Shown: positions 1 through 12,560 of the stretch, piece by piece
Layout: each line of letters starts with the position of its first letter
Position numbering within the stretch: the stretch's first letter is position 1
Assembly (NCBI GenBank): GCA_947623455.1
Contig: OX392534.1
Location: 35,283,426-35,347,425 of the forward strand
Source: Mimachlamys varia
Lineage: Eukaryota; Mollusca; Bivalvia; Pectinida; Pectinidae
Length of the DNA: 64,000 nt
Direction: 5' to 3'
Notes under the pieces: model-generated
Databases searched by the model: none
What the model was told of the DNA's origin: nothing
What the model saw: the letters and a program-made list of their open reading frames with translations, nothing else
Translations under genes and position numbers: made by a program

Positions 1-146
1 TAATCTAAAGTTCAGTTGGGTATATGTCTTATTAAGATAAATATTGATATGATTAACGTGTCACATTCAATATCCGACTTTTGAATTGCTAGCTCTTTCA
101 TCAATACATGCTCCTCGCATTCGATATGGTGACTATCATTGAAGCG

Positions 147-232
147 ATATAACTTTTGTTGTTTCCAAGGGCACATAATGTGTATATCATTGTTTGCATA
201 GTATGTTCCCTTGGAAACAACAAAGGTTATAT
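147..232. repeat. Foldback hairpin, 25-bp arms
   Basis: ATATAACTTTTGTTGTTTCC at 147 pairs with GGAAACAACAAAGGTTATAT ending at 232, arms extending through CCAAGGG, with one mismatch. The loop is about 36 bp. MITE-like. Confidence 0.7.
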
Positions 233-1004
233 GGTGTGCATATCTCCTAACATTTAGCTTTAGTTATTGTTGTATTTGATATAGATTGCCGCGGTGGCAT
301 TTCCATTCTAATATCGCTGATGGAACAATGACTTTTGCTTGTCATTTATTTGAGTCGCAATGACCATAGGTATTAGGTATCGGTAATTTACACTAAGCGG
401 ATTGTTGAAAACTTGCAAGGACATCTGTTGTAAAACATCTTCCTTCCAATTATTGAAATTATCATTACTTGAAACAACATACATACATGTTTTTTTCCAG
501 TTAATTAGCATTACATTTGTAAATTAATTAGCGATATGACAGGGAATGGCTGCATTTAAATCTCTCTGATTTTAATCTAGCTATTGATTCATATCTCGTG
601 ATGATACACGTATTAGACGTACATAGTTTCAGGTGTAACATATGCGTGTGTGTTACGTCATATTTCAGTAAAGATTGAGGTGAGCAACATATGATGTAGA
701 AGAGTCTGATGTATCCTTGAATTTAATAGAATTTAAAGGTATATACGATCGACGAGTTCAATATAGTTCTTGTCATTTGTAAACAACATATCGTTGATAT
801 TCTCGCCTCTCGATAAATTCAACCTCGTATGGAAATAAAAACAAGACAGCTAAGAGGGGGGCACTGTAACCTCCCTTATTAATGCAAATATTAGTTGATC
901 ATTATTTTGTAATTGCAAAAGATGCATCAGTTCTTACTTTTGACGACGTGACATTTAATATGATGTTTCAAAAAACAAAAAAATGAGAAAACACGCATAA
1001 AAAA

Positions 1005-1072
1005 ACAACATAATCCGAGTTTTAAAAGCGATTAAACTAGGGGCAAAATAGGAAAGATTTACATGAAGACCC
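1005..1072 (-). mobile_element. R1 retroelement fragment
   Basis: Contains AAAGCGATTAAACTAGGGGC and AGATTTACATGAAGACCC, the minus-strand form of the R1 tail. Short and decayed. Confidence 0.55.
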
Positions 1073-1309
1073 AATTTTTGTATAGCGTTTGTCGCCGATG
1101 AAACCTTGGGTGTTTGTTAAGTTATAAAAAATGGAAGAGTGCTTTCGTAACTTAATTTACCTTCTTAGAGGTTCATCAGAGAAACAATTTATTCCTATCT
1201 ATTGACAGTCCACACATGTACACACATGTATATATTCACCACTAATATTTAATATTGATATCGCTCCCATTATAATCTACTACAAACTTGGAAGATTCTC
1301 TTCAAAGCA

Positions 1310-1430
1310 TGCTACAGGCCGAATATTGGTACATGAGCCTTTCGGTTATTGAGGAGTTGCTTAATGAATTTCAGAATTTGACCCCATATGACCTTGAAAG
1401 TAGGTCAAAGTAATATTGATCTATTGGTAA
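1310..1430. repeat. Interspersed repeat fragment
   Basis: ATGAGCCTTTCGGTTATTGA and TATGACCTTGAAAGTAGGTC resemble the mollusc repeat type also seen near 37320. Confidence 0.45.
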
Positions 1431-1479
1431 CAGCCACTGGTATTTCTGGATGAGAATTTACGCTAAACACAACTGTGAA

Positions 1480-1664
1480 GTAAGGAATTGTAATTATATC
1501 GAACTATAACGAATCCAAGCTTAGACAATGGATAACTTCTCTCGTATTCGAATGTAATGTTTCGTTTACGTGTGTTACCGGATATAAACTTGCTGGGGTA
1601 GAAACAGTACAATGTCAGGACAGCGAAGAATGGGACCAGTTCGACACTACCTGTGAACAGATCA
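1480..1664 (+). pseudogene. Eroded sushi exon of a PAN-sushi paralogue
   Basis: The second half is clearly sushi (F-T-C-V-T-G-Y-K-L, V-Q-C-Q-D-S-E-E-W, T-T-C-E-Q-I) and ends at the donor GTAAGT like the exon at 54421-54588. The first half is damaged: relative to the minus-strand gene there is an in-frame TAA near TGGATAACTTC, a one-base loss in TATTCGAATGTAATG, and extra bases before it. Its downstream intron runs to the exon at 4805. Exon 1 is not seen upstream and may lie outside the window. Confidence 0.7.
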
Positions 1665-1821
1665 GTAAGTACACAGACAAACAATTCAATATTACAAAAG
1701 AAATGTTACTTCTGTGATATTTTTTCCCTAAATGGCATCATCCTTTAAGACATCAGCACCTTTTCAGAACCATTTTCGATTAATGATGTTCAATTGATTG
1801 ACAATGATATTCAGTTCTTGT

Positions 1822-2047
1822 TTTGAGAACTTGATGTTTACTTGGATTTACATGGCGGGTGTCGTCAATGAAGCAGATCTAGAAGAGGCTTACTCTTCAG
1901 GAACACCTGGTCTTATGCTCTTGTGCTTTTACGAGAGTCTCCGTGTAAATATTTATTTTGTTCCTATTTTACCTCAAGTTTAATCGATTTTGAGTTCGGA
2001 TTATGGTTTTGTTGATGCTTTGGTATTCTCTGTTTTTTTATCTATAA
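1822..2047 (+). mobile_element. R1 retroelement 3' copy
   Basis: Runs from GATGTTTACTTGG to the family 3' end TTTGGTATTCTCTG. It carries the tail reading frame Y-M-A-G-V-V-N-E-A. It lies about 157 bp after the donor of the sushi exon at 1664, the same relative place and orientation as the copy at 54030-54300 in the intact paralogue. Confidence 0.8.
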
Positions 2048-2049
2048 TC

Positions 2050-3270
2050 TTTTAAACATATTTAATGATGAATGTATTTCTACCAATCAGATCAGATATG
2101 GTGTTCGTCTTCTTGAATTTTGAATTAATTAGAAAAACAATTATGGTTTCAATGAGAGATATTGTGCATTCATGTATGGTAGGAAGATAGACGTTTGGTC
2201 ATTGGTATATCTACATATCAAGAAGTATGTTGTGATTGAGAATGGTGCCCCAGTTCTACCTTAGAGGACTTGGCAGAGGAATGAAAATCAATCAAAATGA
2301 AACTAGAAACCGAATAAAAGGCCCAGTTCTCAGTTGGTCAGACGAACGTCTTGAATTTCAAAAGAGCATAATTTGGTGCCTTTCAACATATCCTTTGTAC
2401 ATTATTTTATGATTGGCATTCATCCAAACAATTGTTTTCACTAAAAAATATGAACCGTTTTCACAACAAGTCCAATTCAGTTCTTCATCTCATTTCCAAA
2501 GTGAGTCGTACATAACAACCAGTCAAAAATATTAAAGGATTTTGGCCATTAAATGGGCTGACCGGTCACATGTGACGTCATTGAAGCATAACAGATTGAC
2601 TCAGGTCAACTGAGTGGGATATTGACAAGGCTGGTTTAGTAGAGAAACGCCTATTGAATTCGACATATGTATGTCAATCTTGATTGATGTCTTATCATTT
2701 TGATTTACGAATATATCTTTCAAAAATATAGCTATGTAATTGTAAACTGAAAAAGAGGAAATAGGAAATGCCGATTAAAAATATCGTGATGTTAGTCTAC
2801 ACGTATATTTACAAATAAACACTGTACGCTTAGATTCTGTTGAAACGACTTTAATCCTTTTTAGCAAATATTTGCTTTTCCACCACTGGGGGACGGCTAG
2901 GGAAAGACTTGTGCCGGTATATTGTTATTTAGAGGATCGGTAATTATGATCATGAATGCCCTTTGAATTCACTTTGAATGCCCATGGCATTCACGTATAT
3001 ATTAACATTAACTTGCACCTCTAGGTAATTACAGTGTACAGTGTATCTTGTCAGAACCAGTCCCTGTCTAATCTGGATTCCTGTCTATTCCGGCTTTATC
3101 ATTTGGTCCCGGCATTATCCCTCTTTACCTTTACTTGTGTAATCCGGACCCTGTCTATTAAAATACCGGCCTTGTTCAACTGATCTTTGTATAAGATTTC
3201 TTGTAAAAATCACCTGTTCATACCGGTCTTCATAAGATTTTCGTCATTCGATAATCTGAACAAAGATGAC
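2050..3270. other. Intron or spacer, nothing recognised
   Basis: AT-rich sequence between the sushi exon and the C-terminal exon of the plus-strand paralogue. No exon, RNA gene or ordered repeat seen. Confidence 0.5.
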
Positions 3271-3274
3271 TTAA

Positions 3275-3530
3275 CTTAAATTTAGTAATATATACAGTAT
3301 GCCGAAAAAATAAATAGGACTCTTCAGTGATGTTAGGGGCCAAAAGGTGGGAATCCAAAAAAATCTAAATTAATGTAGAAGCAGACGTGTCAGGTGCGTA
3401 AAACCTGTTTAATTTATGAATTTAGAAGTTAAATTAATCTTGTTCAGTATAATTTCAAATCGTGTACTACGAAAATGTGTATATCATGTACCGTGACACT
3501 ACTCAAATAAGATTAACACAAGGAATGATT
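3275..3530 (-). mobile_element. R2 dispersed element
   Basis: ACAGTATGCCGAAAAAA, CAGTGATGTTAGGGGCC, GTAGAAGCAGACG and CGTGTACTACGAAAATG in the family order, minus strand. Confidence 0.75.
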
Positions 3531-4804
3531 CAATTACCGACTACTCAATATCATTTTATGAAATTACATACAGAGATGTGTACTACTACTAGCATCTTCA
3601 GATTAGCTTTCCATTAACAAAGATGATCGATATTTGAAACATGTGTCTGGATCCAAAAGTTTGACATCAAACACCATTATACATATAAAGTCATAATATG
3701 ATTACACACAGAAAAAAAACGATTAACTTTTTTGGAAATTAATCTACAGACGGAACGCTATACCCAGACCTTTAGACAGCAAGCCAATATCCTGTAATCC
3801 CGTAACTTTATTTGTGTCTTATTTAAAAAAAATAAATCATCCGTTTAACCACACATAATTTGTGGGTTGCTGTCATTACTAAAATTAGACAAGAAGTCCA
3901 TGCTTACACTTGCAGATGTTACATGTAATGGGCGTATCAGAATAGGTACAGGTATCGAATATGTTGTGCCTCAATGACGTCACACATCACGTGACCTATA
4001 ATTCCGGTCAAGATATTAATATTTTAAATACTAGGCTGATATATATGGGGCGTCACATGGCCTGCCTATTTTCCCAACACCGAGGGAGACGGGGTATCGA
4101 TCACTTCACTAACTGTTGCATCATATGAGACTGAAATATGAAAAATCGTTGCCAAAATCCTCTAACCGACATCCTTTAGACATCTCAGTATCCTTTAATA
4201 ATTTGTTCCAGGGCGGGACATGCAATGATCTCATGTAAATCAAACTTGCCGCACAAAACACTATTGTAGTTGGACTCTCAAGTGTCTATAGCACACGATA
4301 TTGACATTTGTTTGACTGGATATGTCTCTATCAAAGCGTACACATTGATTCTGTTCTGACCTTGAATTGCAAATGGCTACTATATAAGGTTTTACTCAAA
4401 TACATATTATTAAAAAAAGTTTTATTAGGTAAGTTTAAGCCTTCTGAAAAATGTGTGGAGATTGTTTTCAAGACAAATTTTAAAACTGTGAAGTTTGAGG
4501 CTTTTTTATGAAAACTGTGTTTTTTACCTTAAATTCTACGGTTAAACTAGGTTTCCTTAAAAAAGTCTTCCTGTTACGAAGTCTTAATAGTCTCTAATGG
4601 GAACATATTTGATGAATGAAATACTCCCCTATTTTTGTTTTTTGTTTCGTTTAGTATGTTTAAAAATTATGCGTCAGTAATGATCCATCAGCAGATAATA
4701 GATTTTAGTATTCCAACTAACTCAAATTTGACAATGTTTTTATTTCGAACAACATTTTTTCTGGCTGAGGTTATTTTAAGATTCATTATGTTTTATCTTT
4801 GTAG

Positions 4805-5001
4805 CTTGTGGAAGCCTTAGAATAAGATCTGAAAACCTACCTGCCAAATATATTTTGGAGATCAATACCGGTGACACTGTTGGATCACTCGCCATCTATC
4901 ATGATGCATATCATTGCTTTGAGAGTGTTTGTCAGTCGGATGGAACCTGGTCTGATTTGCGGTACAAAGGTGACATGCGGAATGTAACGTGCACCTTGTA
5001 G
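4805..5001 (+). CDS. C-terminal exon of a PAN-sushi paralogue (gene probably dead)
   Basis: A 197-nt exon after the acceptor TATCTTTGTAG, open to TAG. It encodes C-G-S-L-R-I-R, a T-V-G-S-L-A-I-Y-H core, V-C-Q-S-D-G-T-W-S-D-L-R-Y-K and ends V-T-C-T-L. Length, entry phase and motifs match the exon at 53771-53967. The exon itself looks intact, but the only upstream sushi exon seen (1480-1664) is broken, so the transcript may be non-functional or use exons not recognised here. Confidence 0.6.
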
Positions 5002-5369
5002 ATTTTCCTTTGTATTCTCTGAACTTTATAACGTGCAAACAAAACTCATACTGCTTAAAAATCCAAAGAAGTGTGAAAACAAATTGGACCCATTACTATT
5101 CCGACATTCCAATAAATCACAAACTTTCTTTTGATTGGTATCCTGTCCTGTCTAGTTTATTTGGTGGATCCTGCAGGCTGGTAGACTAAACGGGTCAAAA
5201 TATGTTGTTTAATAGTCATTATGAACAAAGTTCTAAATAACATTTTAGAGTGACATGTAGATAGTCTGTGATATGTATACATATTTCTCTCATATCTCGC
5301 CATGTTGGATAGAGTTTGCCGATGTAAGAAAGCTATGTAAGAAAAATCTATCTTACATAGCATTTCACG

Positions 5370-5412
5370 CGACGTGACGTCACAATGGCTCAACAATGAC
5401 GTGACGTCACGA
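5370..5412. promoter_or_regulatory. Pair of ACGTGACGTCAC sites
   Basis: ACGTGACGTCAC occurs at about 5372 and again at about 5399. A small hairpin (GCTATGTAAG / CTTACATAGC) lies just before, at 5332-5361. Possibly the inside of a foldback element that ends at 5684-5844; regulatory function unproven. Confidence 0.35.
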
Positions 5413-5683
5413 ATACGGTAAACTCTGATGCCGGAAAGAGAAAACGACGGCGTGATAAAATTAAAACCTTTCACAAAATTTTTACCATAAACACCAGGAA
5501 GAGAAGATTCATTTTTCTGAGCAAACTTCATTTGCAATTATAGGGTATGATTAAACTCGCTGTCTAATTCGTTTTCGTCAAAAAAGCTCAAGGAAAAAGT
5601 TTTCAAAATTTCAAAATGGTAGCCTGTTTAAACATATTTTCATGGTTTTTGAGCTTATTCGGGTAGTTAATATGAGAGAAAAA

Positions 5684-5844
5684 GACTCTTTCATTATGTG
5701 TGTACATGATGTATGTAGGATAGGGATATTCCACTCTCGGGATCACAAAATGTGGTAAAACCCTCGGCAAGCCTCGGGTTTCACCACATTTTGTGACCCC
5801 TCGGATGGAATATCCCTATCCTACATACACGCATATGAAAGAGT
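5684..5844. repeat. Long foldback hairpin, about 56-bp arms
   Basis: The left arm 5712-5767 (TATGTAGGATAGGGATATTC ... ACAAAATGTGGT) is inverted at 5772-5827 with few mismatches and a 4-bp loop. An outer pair (GACTCTTTCAT / ATGAAAGAGTC) extends it. Likely a foldback transposon end or MITE. Confidence 0.8.
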
Positions 5845-6209
5845 CTTATAATATGTACACTGTACTAAGGTTTAAAAAGCATTTGGTAAATTTCACCATT
5901 CAAAATATTTCTTTGTTTAAAATGTTAATATCAAACCAGCTTACGATATTACAAAGTCTGTTTGACCTCTTCAGATATTGAGGATTGACTGAGTTAAAAC
6001 GGGCTAACCAGTTATGTTTGATATTTTTTCATTATACCATTAACATCGCACGTAACCATCCAAACAGCTTAATATGATTCCATTGTTTTAAAGTTTTTAT
6101 TGCCGTCATACAAAAGAAACAGTATTTGTTCAAAAGGTATTTGTGCTGACATACCATCGGCTTTGTTGTTTACTCTTTTTTTTCTTGACTGCAGTTTGCT
6201 TATAGCGCC

Positions 6210-6460
6210 ATGTCTTACATCTGTACATCTCGTTAATGATGTCGTAGCATACACATGCTGCACCTTTTAAATTTAGTATGAGATACAGTATGTCATCAAA
6301 AAATGAATTAAACTGCATCATACAGCTGTTTTGTCCTTCTGGGACTCGTCAGTGATGCTAGGGGCCAAAAGTTTGGAATACAAAATTTCTAAATAATGTA
6401 GAAGCAGAAGGGTCATGTGCGTGAAACCCCTTTAATTTATTAATTTAACAGTAAATTTGA
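6210..6460 (-). mobile_element. R2 dispersed element, first of a pair
   Basis: CACATGCTGCACCTTTT through CAGTGATGCTAGGGGCC to GTGCGTGAAACCCC; a second copy follows within about 35 bp. Confidence 0.75.
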
Positions 6461-6494
6461 ACTAGTTCTGTAATAACAATAACCCCTATCTTTA

Positions 6495-6700
6495 AAGATG
6501 ACGTGACATACACATGTTGCACCTTTTGAAGTTAGTAATATATACAATATGCCGAAAAAATGAATTGCACTGCATCATACAACTGTTTCGTCCTTCTGGT
6601 ATTCGTCAGTGATACTAGGGGCTAAACGATGGGAATCCTAAATTTCTAAATAATGAAGTGGCAAAAGTGTCAGGTGGGTAAAACCCCTGAATGAATGAAT
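6495..6700 (-). mobile_element. R2 dispersed element, second of a pair
   Basis: ACACATGTTGCACCTTTTG through CAGTGATACTAGGGGC to GTGGGTAAAACCCC. Same orientation as the copy at 6210. Confidence 0.75.
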
Positions 6701-7354
6701 GCACATATTTATTTTACAGATGACGATCGCTGTTCAAGGCAACTATTCGTGTCATACGAAAAGATAAAATGGAAGCCCAAAATGAATATCGATAAACTAT
6801 CGGAGAAGCATCCATATTTGTAATTTCGCTCCACTTTTTAGTTCAATTTGTCATTCATAAAATAATTGTTTCTCTGATATGAATTAACCTAATCATATCT
6901 ATAATAAACGTAATATTAATACTTTATTCCAGCTGTAACTAAACACATGCCCTATTCTTTTCTGTGCAATCCTGCTTTCTTTTAATTTTTTACAGTCTCA
7001 GAACCTATGTTGTTTTCGTACACGGGAAAACGCATGCCTGGGTGTCAGCTAATGTATGCTTTATATACCACTAGCTATATTAGCAAATAACAAATATCAC
7101 GTATTTATTAAATAAGTTTACAGACACTTCAAACGAGTGTTGTAATAAAAAAAAACTGTACCTTTTTTGGAATGTTTCTGAAAATTACACTTTTTAACAA
7201 ATTTTTCATTAATCTTTAACATTATGGTCACATTGAAAAACCTCTTAGCACTATTTAATGACTGTCTGTTTGGTAATATATAAACTTTGTTTATTTTACA
7301 ACAGTTATGAAACAATAAATAAAGAGGTTGGAACAATTATGAAACAAGTTATAT

Positions 7355-7600
7355 AAAGATGACGTAACACACACATATGCTGCACCTCTTAAATTTAGTA
7401 ATAGATACTGTATGCTGAAAAAAATGAATTAAACTGCATCATACAGCTGTTTCGTCCTCCTAGGACTCTTCAGTGAGTTCTGCATAATTTCAAATCGTGT
7501 ACTACGAAAATGTGTATATTATGTACCGTGCCACTACTCAAATGAGATTAACTGTGGCTATGGAGGCTAAGCAAACCTCGGGGACTATATAAATCACTCT
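7355..7600 (-). mobile_element. R2 element with the far end preserved
   Basis: CACATATGCTGCACCTCTTA ... ACTCTTCAGTGA, then a deletion to TTTCAAATCGTGTACTACG ... GGCTATGGAGGCTAAGCAAA. An SINE follows directly. Confidence 0.7.
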
Positions 7601-7607
7601 TGGTGGC

Positions 7608-7790
7608 CCGGATGTTAGCGTGCGAGGGATCTTATTGTGGAAGGAGTACCCGGAGAAAACCCACGTGACCGGGCGAGTGACCCCGTACCTTTCCACCTCT
7701 GGTCGGGAAATCGAACCCGGCCGCCTTGATGAAAGGCAAGTGCGCTATCCACTGCACCACCCGACCACCCGAAGTCGTCTGTTTGGTCGA
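7608..7790 (-). mobile_element. tRNA-derived SINE
   Basis: On the minus strand a tRNA-like head has an A-box-like GTGCAGTGGATAGCGCACTT and a B-box-like GGGTTCGATTTCCCGACC, followed by GTTTTCTCCGGGTACTCC, the central motif of mollusc SINEs. It is too long and poorly paired for a tRNA gene. Confidence 0.75.
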
Positions 7791-8017
7791 CTCTCAGTTC
7801 CAAAATCAAATGCGGTGATAACTGCTAAAGGCATAGCTTGTGGTTCAGTCCGATTCATTGTCCAATCTAAATGAATAAAATTTGTTGAATTGAAATGAAA
7901 ATAACGCTTGTGAAAATGCCTGCGGTTTTGTCCACGAAATCGTATACATTTTTAACGTGTCATGGTATTTTTTAAGGATTGAATGTCTATTTTGTTGTTT
8001 GCATTGGCTGATGAAGT

Positions 8018-8092
8018 AAAGTGAACTTCGTGTAAATGAAGTGAACAGCGAAGCAGTTCATGTACCATTTGCACGAGGTTCAATTGACTTGT
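8018..8092. repeat. Imperfect hairpin sharing a core with 49487-49640
   Basis: TGAACTTCGTGTAAATG pairs with CATTTGCACGAGGTTCA around the core GAACAGCGAAGCAGTTCATG. The same core occurs in the larger hairpin at 49558. Confidence 0.55.
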
Positions 8093-8179
8093 TTTAAACA
8101 AATGCATTACTTCCCGAAGGACAAACAAGCGCGTGCCCCACTTACTTCATTGCGAAATGAAGCAACCAGAGATTACTAG

Positions 8180-9400
8180 TTTCATTGAGGCGGAGAGAAG
8201 TGAAAATGTAAATATATATTTTTTATTTTTCTAATGCAATATTACACATTATCGATATTCATAGAATATCGATCACATCAGATATTTTCAATTATCTTAT
8301 CAACAAAATAATAAATCATCAGAATGCTTTAAGGTTGTGTATATTATGACATCCGCAAACTGTCAACTGTCATAGAACATGTTTCTTATTATAGTTAAAT
8401 TAGCTGTCAAATCATGATAAGTTCATGAATAAACGGCTAAATTATTTCGGTCCGTGTCCCATTTTCAAACAATCAGCTTATGTAAACTTTAGATTCCTCA
8501 TTAATGCCGTTACATAAACTATCATCAGAATTGTGACAGCATCAAATGAAAGAATAAAGCCGGACAAAAGATATGAGGAGAATATATAAACAAACGTTCT
8601 GAAGAGCAACACAGAGGCAAAAAAGAAACATATAAAAATATACATCTTTTGCTCGATACCTTGGCGTATTTGAATATTTATTCTTTTAAAAAATAATTTT
8701 AAAACACAGAGTTAATTGCATCAGATACAATATCGAGAAATGAATAGAATTTCCAAAAATATATTATAATTACGATGGACGGACATAATCCTCAATGTAT
8801 ATACATGACAATCATTAAATATTAAAAAAACAAATAAAAAAGATATTTTGATATTTCTTCTGCGTAGTATACTGTAGAAGCTTTTTTAATATAATAATGA
8901 TAAGAACTGATAAATCACTAAATATTTAATATAACTAACATGGTATCATTTTTATGAATTTGATCAATACGTTTTTATGAACGTCATTTAATAGGACAAT
9001 TTGTTAAGGTCAATATTACGTTTTTGATACTTTACAAAGATATGAATAACTCAAGGATTAATTTGTATTAGAGTATCTTGAATAAAATTTAAGAAACGTC
9101 GTAGATGTTGTAACCATGACTCTGTGTTGCACCCAGATATGCTTTGTAGTAATTGGATGTAAACGTTTATACAGGACAATGCGTATACGCTAGAATGGCA
9201 CATGTATATGTAAATTATGTTCACTGTCTAGTAACTTTGTATTAACTCAAACCTAACTTAAAACAGTATTTCATAAACTTATACTTTCTATTTGTATCGC
9301 CTTATCGTTGATACTAGATTTTTATACATACATATGATACGATAGATTAAGTATCAGGTTATCTTTATTAATCATTCAAATAGGACATTTCAAACGGGTA
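8180..9400. other. AT-rich spacer, nothing recognised
   Basis: No open frame of protein-like composition and no clear repeat. Confidence 0.5.
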
Positions 9401-9640
9401 CACAGGCAAAATGTCTATAAGTCAATTTTACCTGAAAAACCTTGGTCTGAAACTGACCTGAAATTTACCAGAAAAAAAAAGCAAATAAAAGTCAATTGAT
9501 GTTAATTGTTTTACCTTAAATTGAGGCCAATTTAACCTGATATTTTAGGTCAAATGACCTCAAATTCATGTTAATTTCTTGTAAAAAAAAATTTGACCTG
9601 AACATTTAGACTGGAAATTGATCTGAATTAAATAAAGTTT
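9400..9640. repeat. Degenerate ACCTGAAA/TTTGACCT-rich stretch
   Basis: TTTTACCTGAAA, GACCTGAAATTTACC, TTTAACCTGATATTTTAGG, ATTTGACCTGAAC and GATCTGAATT are loosely repeated. No coding sequence. Confidence 0.4.
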
Positions 9641-10589
9641 GCCAGTGTAGTCAAAGTAGACCGGTCAGTACAGTATGGTTTCATTGATACCAAATATGAC
9701 AATGGAAATAATATTTATTTATCCGCCAGAGATATTTCTTCATCTGATCTAATGAACTCTGAACAATGGGTGTTTGTCTTGTCATTAGCTAAAGCAATAA
9801 AAATTGACGGAATTATTTTACTTTTGTCTATTATTTTTTTCAAAGAATGATTTCATAAGAAAATATTATATATATTAGGCCTATATACATCCTTCTTATT
9901 TCTAAGTAGCTATTCTATTTCTTACTTATTCGTACTGTTATGATATAACTGTTAAAATACATATGTATATGATGAAAAAAAACGTATTCATTCACTGCTT
10001 TGGAAAATATAGATCACAAAAGAGTTGTTATTTCATGGGATGACATAATTAACATGAAAAAATAACATCGATGTATTAATTTTAATGTACCTTTTTGAAG
10101 AATGATATTCATGGCCTGATGAATGCTAACTGAATTGGGTAGGGTTATATAGTGGCAATGCCATCTAATGTTAAATTTATTTTGATATTGCTGAGAGTAC
10201 AATGACATTTGTGAGAGAAAAATGACATTATTAGCCCATGACTTCCAACTGAAAGCAGTGCAATGCTTAATGAAACAATAGCGTTGGGGCTCCATAAGAT
10301 TTATGATGAAACGGGCAGAAACAAAATGGACTATTTTAGCCCGTTTGAACAACGGATAGTTATAGTTACCATTGACTTGACATTCTAGGAATGGCGAATT
10401 TGATATAAGCATCAGCATTATCTTTTACGAAAAGTCGGTTCAAGCTAGCATTCCACCGTACTTCCGATATACAAGTACATCTATTATTTCCTGTACCTTT
10501 TTCAACTATAAGCAAACACTGCAACAATTGAAAATAGGTGGCATAAGAATTATCCCCCCCACCCCCCACACACACACACACCTTCAGCA

Positions 10590-10705
10590 TGTTCATGTTC
10601 AGCGGGACACATTTGAGATAGAGACCGGTAACATCGTTGGATCAATCGCCATGTATCGGTATAAAGAAAAAATCCTCAAGAGTGTTTGTCAACCAGATGG
10701 TAACT
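10590..10705 (+). pseudogene. Second eroded C-terminal exon of the PAN-sushi family
   Basis: Reads F-E-I-E-T-G-N-I-V-G-S-I-A-M-Y then S-V-C-Q-P-D-G-N-stop, a diverged copy of the 4805-5001 exon with a premature stop where W-S-D should follow and no intact 5' part. Similarity to the first copy continues downstream (5050-5250 against 10790-11270, for example AACAAAGTTCTAAATAACA), interrupted by an SINE at 10897-11115. Confidence 0.65.
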
Positions 10706-10896
10706 GATCTCTCTTGTCGTATACAGCTACAGTGTATATATACTCTGTACTTGATGTCATGTGTTAGGAATATCCATGCTGATGCAAAAAAAAAAGAAAG
10801 ATTTAAAAAAGAAAAATTTCCGATAAGATCGGACCCATAAACATTCCGATTTACTATCCTATCCGACATTCTAATATCATACGATCTAAAACTTTG

Positions 10897-11115
10897 GTTT
10901 GGTTTTGGTTTATTTTGCTTTACCTCCTTTTAACAACCAGTGTCATTTAAGGACGTGGATTTTTTTGCAGATGGAGGAAAGCAAGAGAACCAAGAGATAA
11001 ACCATTGACCTACGGTCAGTACCGAGGAACTGCCCCACATGGGTTTCGAAACTAGCAACCCAGAGGTGCAGGCTAGTGGTAGACACAAAAACCACTGGGC
11101 CAACGTGGCCCCTCT
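10897..11115 (-). mobile_element. tRNA-derived SINE inside the 10.6-kb paralogue
   Basis: Minus strand: GGGGCCACGTTGGCCCAGTG (head), GTTTCGAAACCC (B-box-like), CTTTCCTCCA, and a tail GTTGTTAAAAGGAGGTAAAG. It interrupts sequence shared with 5050-5250. Confidence 0.75.
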
Positions 11116-11724
11116 TAAACACGCTATAACCCTCTAAATAAAATATTTAAACCGACATCCTGTCTTGTATAGTCAATATATTGAATCTTACAGGCTCTTA
11201 CAATTAATGAGTCATTATGAGATGTTTAATAGCCATTACTAAACAAAGTTCTAAATAACACTGGTCGTGTTGATAATTTGATAAAAGGCAAAACCTTAAA
11301 AAAGCGTTGCTTTAGTCAATATCGGATATTTACTGAGTGATTCCCTCCAATTTGTTCCTTATTTTTGTTTTAACGAATTATGCAATTTTTTACTGTTGGA
11401 AGATCGGACATCTGAACAAGTCTCGTCATTGTATAGGAAATTTAGGCGATGTGAGACTATAAATATAGATTTCTAGTCTACCGTTTGGTTTAATGCAGGT
11501 CTTTTTTAAGATAACCCCAAGGAGAATAATTAACAGAACCTGGTTGAAGACAAAAGTGTCGTCAGAACATACCTTTGTGCCTGTGACAAAAAAGAAATAA
11601 ACAGAAAAACTCATGAAACACCGAAAAAGAGACAAATGCAACGGACATCAGCTGAAGATTGGCGAAGTTGGTTTTGAACTTTCTGGAAATTACTGATCAA
11701 GTAAGGCGCGTTTGTGTGATTTCC

Positions 11725-11935
11725 CCACTGAAAGGTTACTTCACATATTTACATGGCGAGTGTTTTCGATGAAGCTGGAGATGCTTACTCTTCCGAAACA
11801 TCTGGTCTTAATCTCTTGTACTTTTACAAGAATCTCCATGTAAATCTGTCCTTTGTTCATATTTTCCCCCTGGTTTAATCGATTTTGAGTTAAGTTATGA
11901 TTTCGTTCACGCTTCGATATTTTCTTATTTATTTT
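11725..11935 (+). mobile_element. R1 retroelement 3' copy
   Basis: TTTACATGGCGAGTGTTTTCG through TTTAATCGATTTTGAG to CTTCGATATTTTC. 5'-truncated, ending at the usual 3' boundary. Confidence 0.75.
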
Positions 11936-12429
11936 CCGGGCGAAAATGAAAGGTGTAGCAATGCGACGCGTCTCAGTTCACGCACGCATGTGCTTCATTT
12001 AAAGACCTTTTATTACATATAATTATAAAAGACTGTAAATTACTTAAAATATTGCACTGCTCTCAAATGTAACGAAATTGATCGCAAACTAATACCGATT
12101 GGTTTTTGGTATTGAGTCCTGTGTTGCTAGACGGGATGATGTCCATATTAATGACGTATACGACACAACATAAAAGCACACATATCTCCGGCTTTAATGA
12201 ACATTTGAGTGGTGTTAATGAAATGTTAAAATATCAAGATTGCTACCGCTTGTTTTGGCATATCGAGTGAAAAATGTCAAAATGTTGACCACACAAGTGA
12301 AATATGTTTGTTATTACTAAAGATACTGTTAGATATTCTATTTACATTACATTTTTCATAGCAAAATCTACACAATGGCAGTTTTTGAGTTTCCATAATG
12401 TCGTTTGTAAGTTGCTTACTGATTGGTCA

Positions 12430-12560
12430 AATCAGCAAAAGTGATGTTTTTCACTAAAAAATATCAGATTATTCACAGGTAAAAAATATCATATTTCTCA
12501 CTAGTGAAAAATATCACTTTTATGGAATGAATAATTTTCGTTATTTCACTGGTAAAAATG
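12430..12560. repeat. Clustered inverted motif TTTTTCACT / AGTGAAAAATATCA
   Basis: Five copies of a motif close to CACTAGTGAAAAATATCA in both orientations within 130 bp. Unknown origin. Confidence 0.45.

Noticed and set aside
5157..5537. Minus-strand ORF of 126 codons
   Set aside because: Covers a hairpin and the CRE-like pair; composition is not protein-like and it overlaps the downstream region shared by two paralogues.
7695..7785. tRNA gene on the minus strand
   Set aside because: Same reasoning: a B box and A box are visible, but the sequence continues into the SINE central motif.
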